Positions 63,966-64,000 of a DNA stretch of 64,000 nt are shown piece after piece. Under the pieces are notes generated by a model that was not told where the DNA came from, ran no database searches, and saw only the letters and a program-made list of their open reading frames with translations. Made by a program: the position numbers and the translations under genes. Within the stretch, counting starts at the first letter, position 1; the number at the start of each line of letters is the position of its first letter. Location of the stretch: the NCBI RefSeq assembly GCF_041146395.1, contig NC_090986.1:41638001-41702000 (forward strand). Direction: 5' to 3'. This DNA comes from Eulemur rufifrons. Taxonomy: Eukaryota; Chordata; Mammalia; Primates; Lemuridae.

Positions 63966-64000
63966 TCAATTTTATCATCATGCAATCTTCAAAGGGAAAA

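Noticed and set aside
63374..63985. Several minus-strand frames up to 131 codons near the window end
   Set aside because: GC-rich block with mutually overlapping frames in different phases; looks like a repeat, and the window edge prevents judging an exon.

Overview
The window is mammalian nuclear DNA: AT-rich, made of short coding exons with GT-AG introns, and dense in SINEs and LINEs. Several Alu copies carry the extra T-rich segment in the middle linker that I associate with strepsirrhine primates (lemurs and lorises). The youngest LINE-1 also has a 3' end unlike the ape one. I infer a strepsirrhine, probably a lemur. That inference rests on recalled repeat subtypes, not on a search.

One gene fills positions 1 to about 56,140 on the + strand: the 3' two thirds of TBC1D4 (AS160), the Rab GTPase-activating protein that links insulin/Akt and AMPK signalling to GLUT4 traffic. 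I place 17 complete coding exons, corresponding by count to exons 5-21 of the 21-exon human gene. The first 8 bases are probably the end of exon 4. The 17 exons join in phase without an internal stop into 873 codons plus a stop. Adding 425 to the codon number gives human numbering: known sites fall exactly where expected (Ser588, Thr642, Ser666, Arg684, Ser704, Ser751). The exons cover the end of the second PTB domain, the phosphorylated linker, the muscle-type cassette exons 11 and 12, a calmodulin-binding helix, the TBC Rab-GAP domain with its Arg and Gln fingers, and a C-terminal coiled coil. A 3'UTR of about 2.1 kb follows, with two AATAAA signals.

The introns hold mostly repeats: seven Alus and one FLAM monomer, all antisense to the gene; sense-oriented MIRs; L2 pieces; decayed L1/HAL1-like LINEs; and one young 5'-inverted L1 in intron 13. 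From 56.1 to 64 kb the DNA looks intergenic. It holds a Tigger DNA-transposon relic split by a CpG-rich Alu, an antisense old L1 3' end, an LTR16-like solo LTR, and stretches I cannot classify.

I found no unknown multi-gene system. The most notable local oddities are a perfect 20-bp tandem duplication that copies the exon 8 splice donor, a non-conservative change (Asp to Val) in a conserved TBC-domain motif, and the twin-primed L1 carrying a sense poly(A) signal and a G-rich 91-bp repeat.
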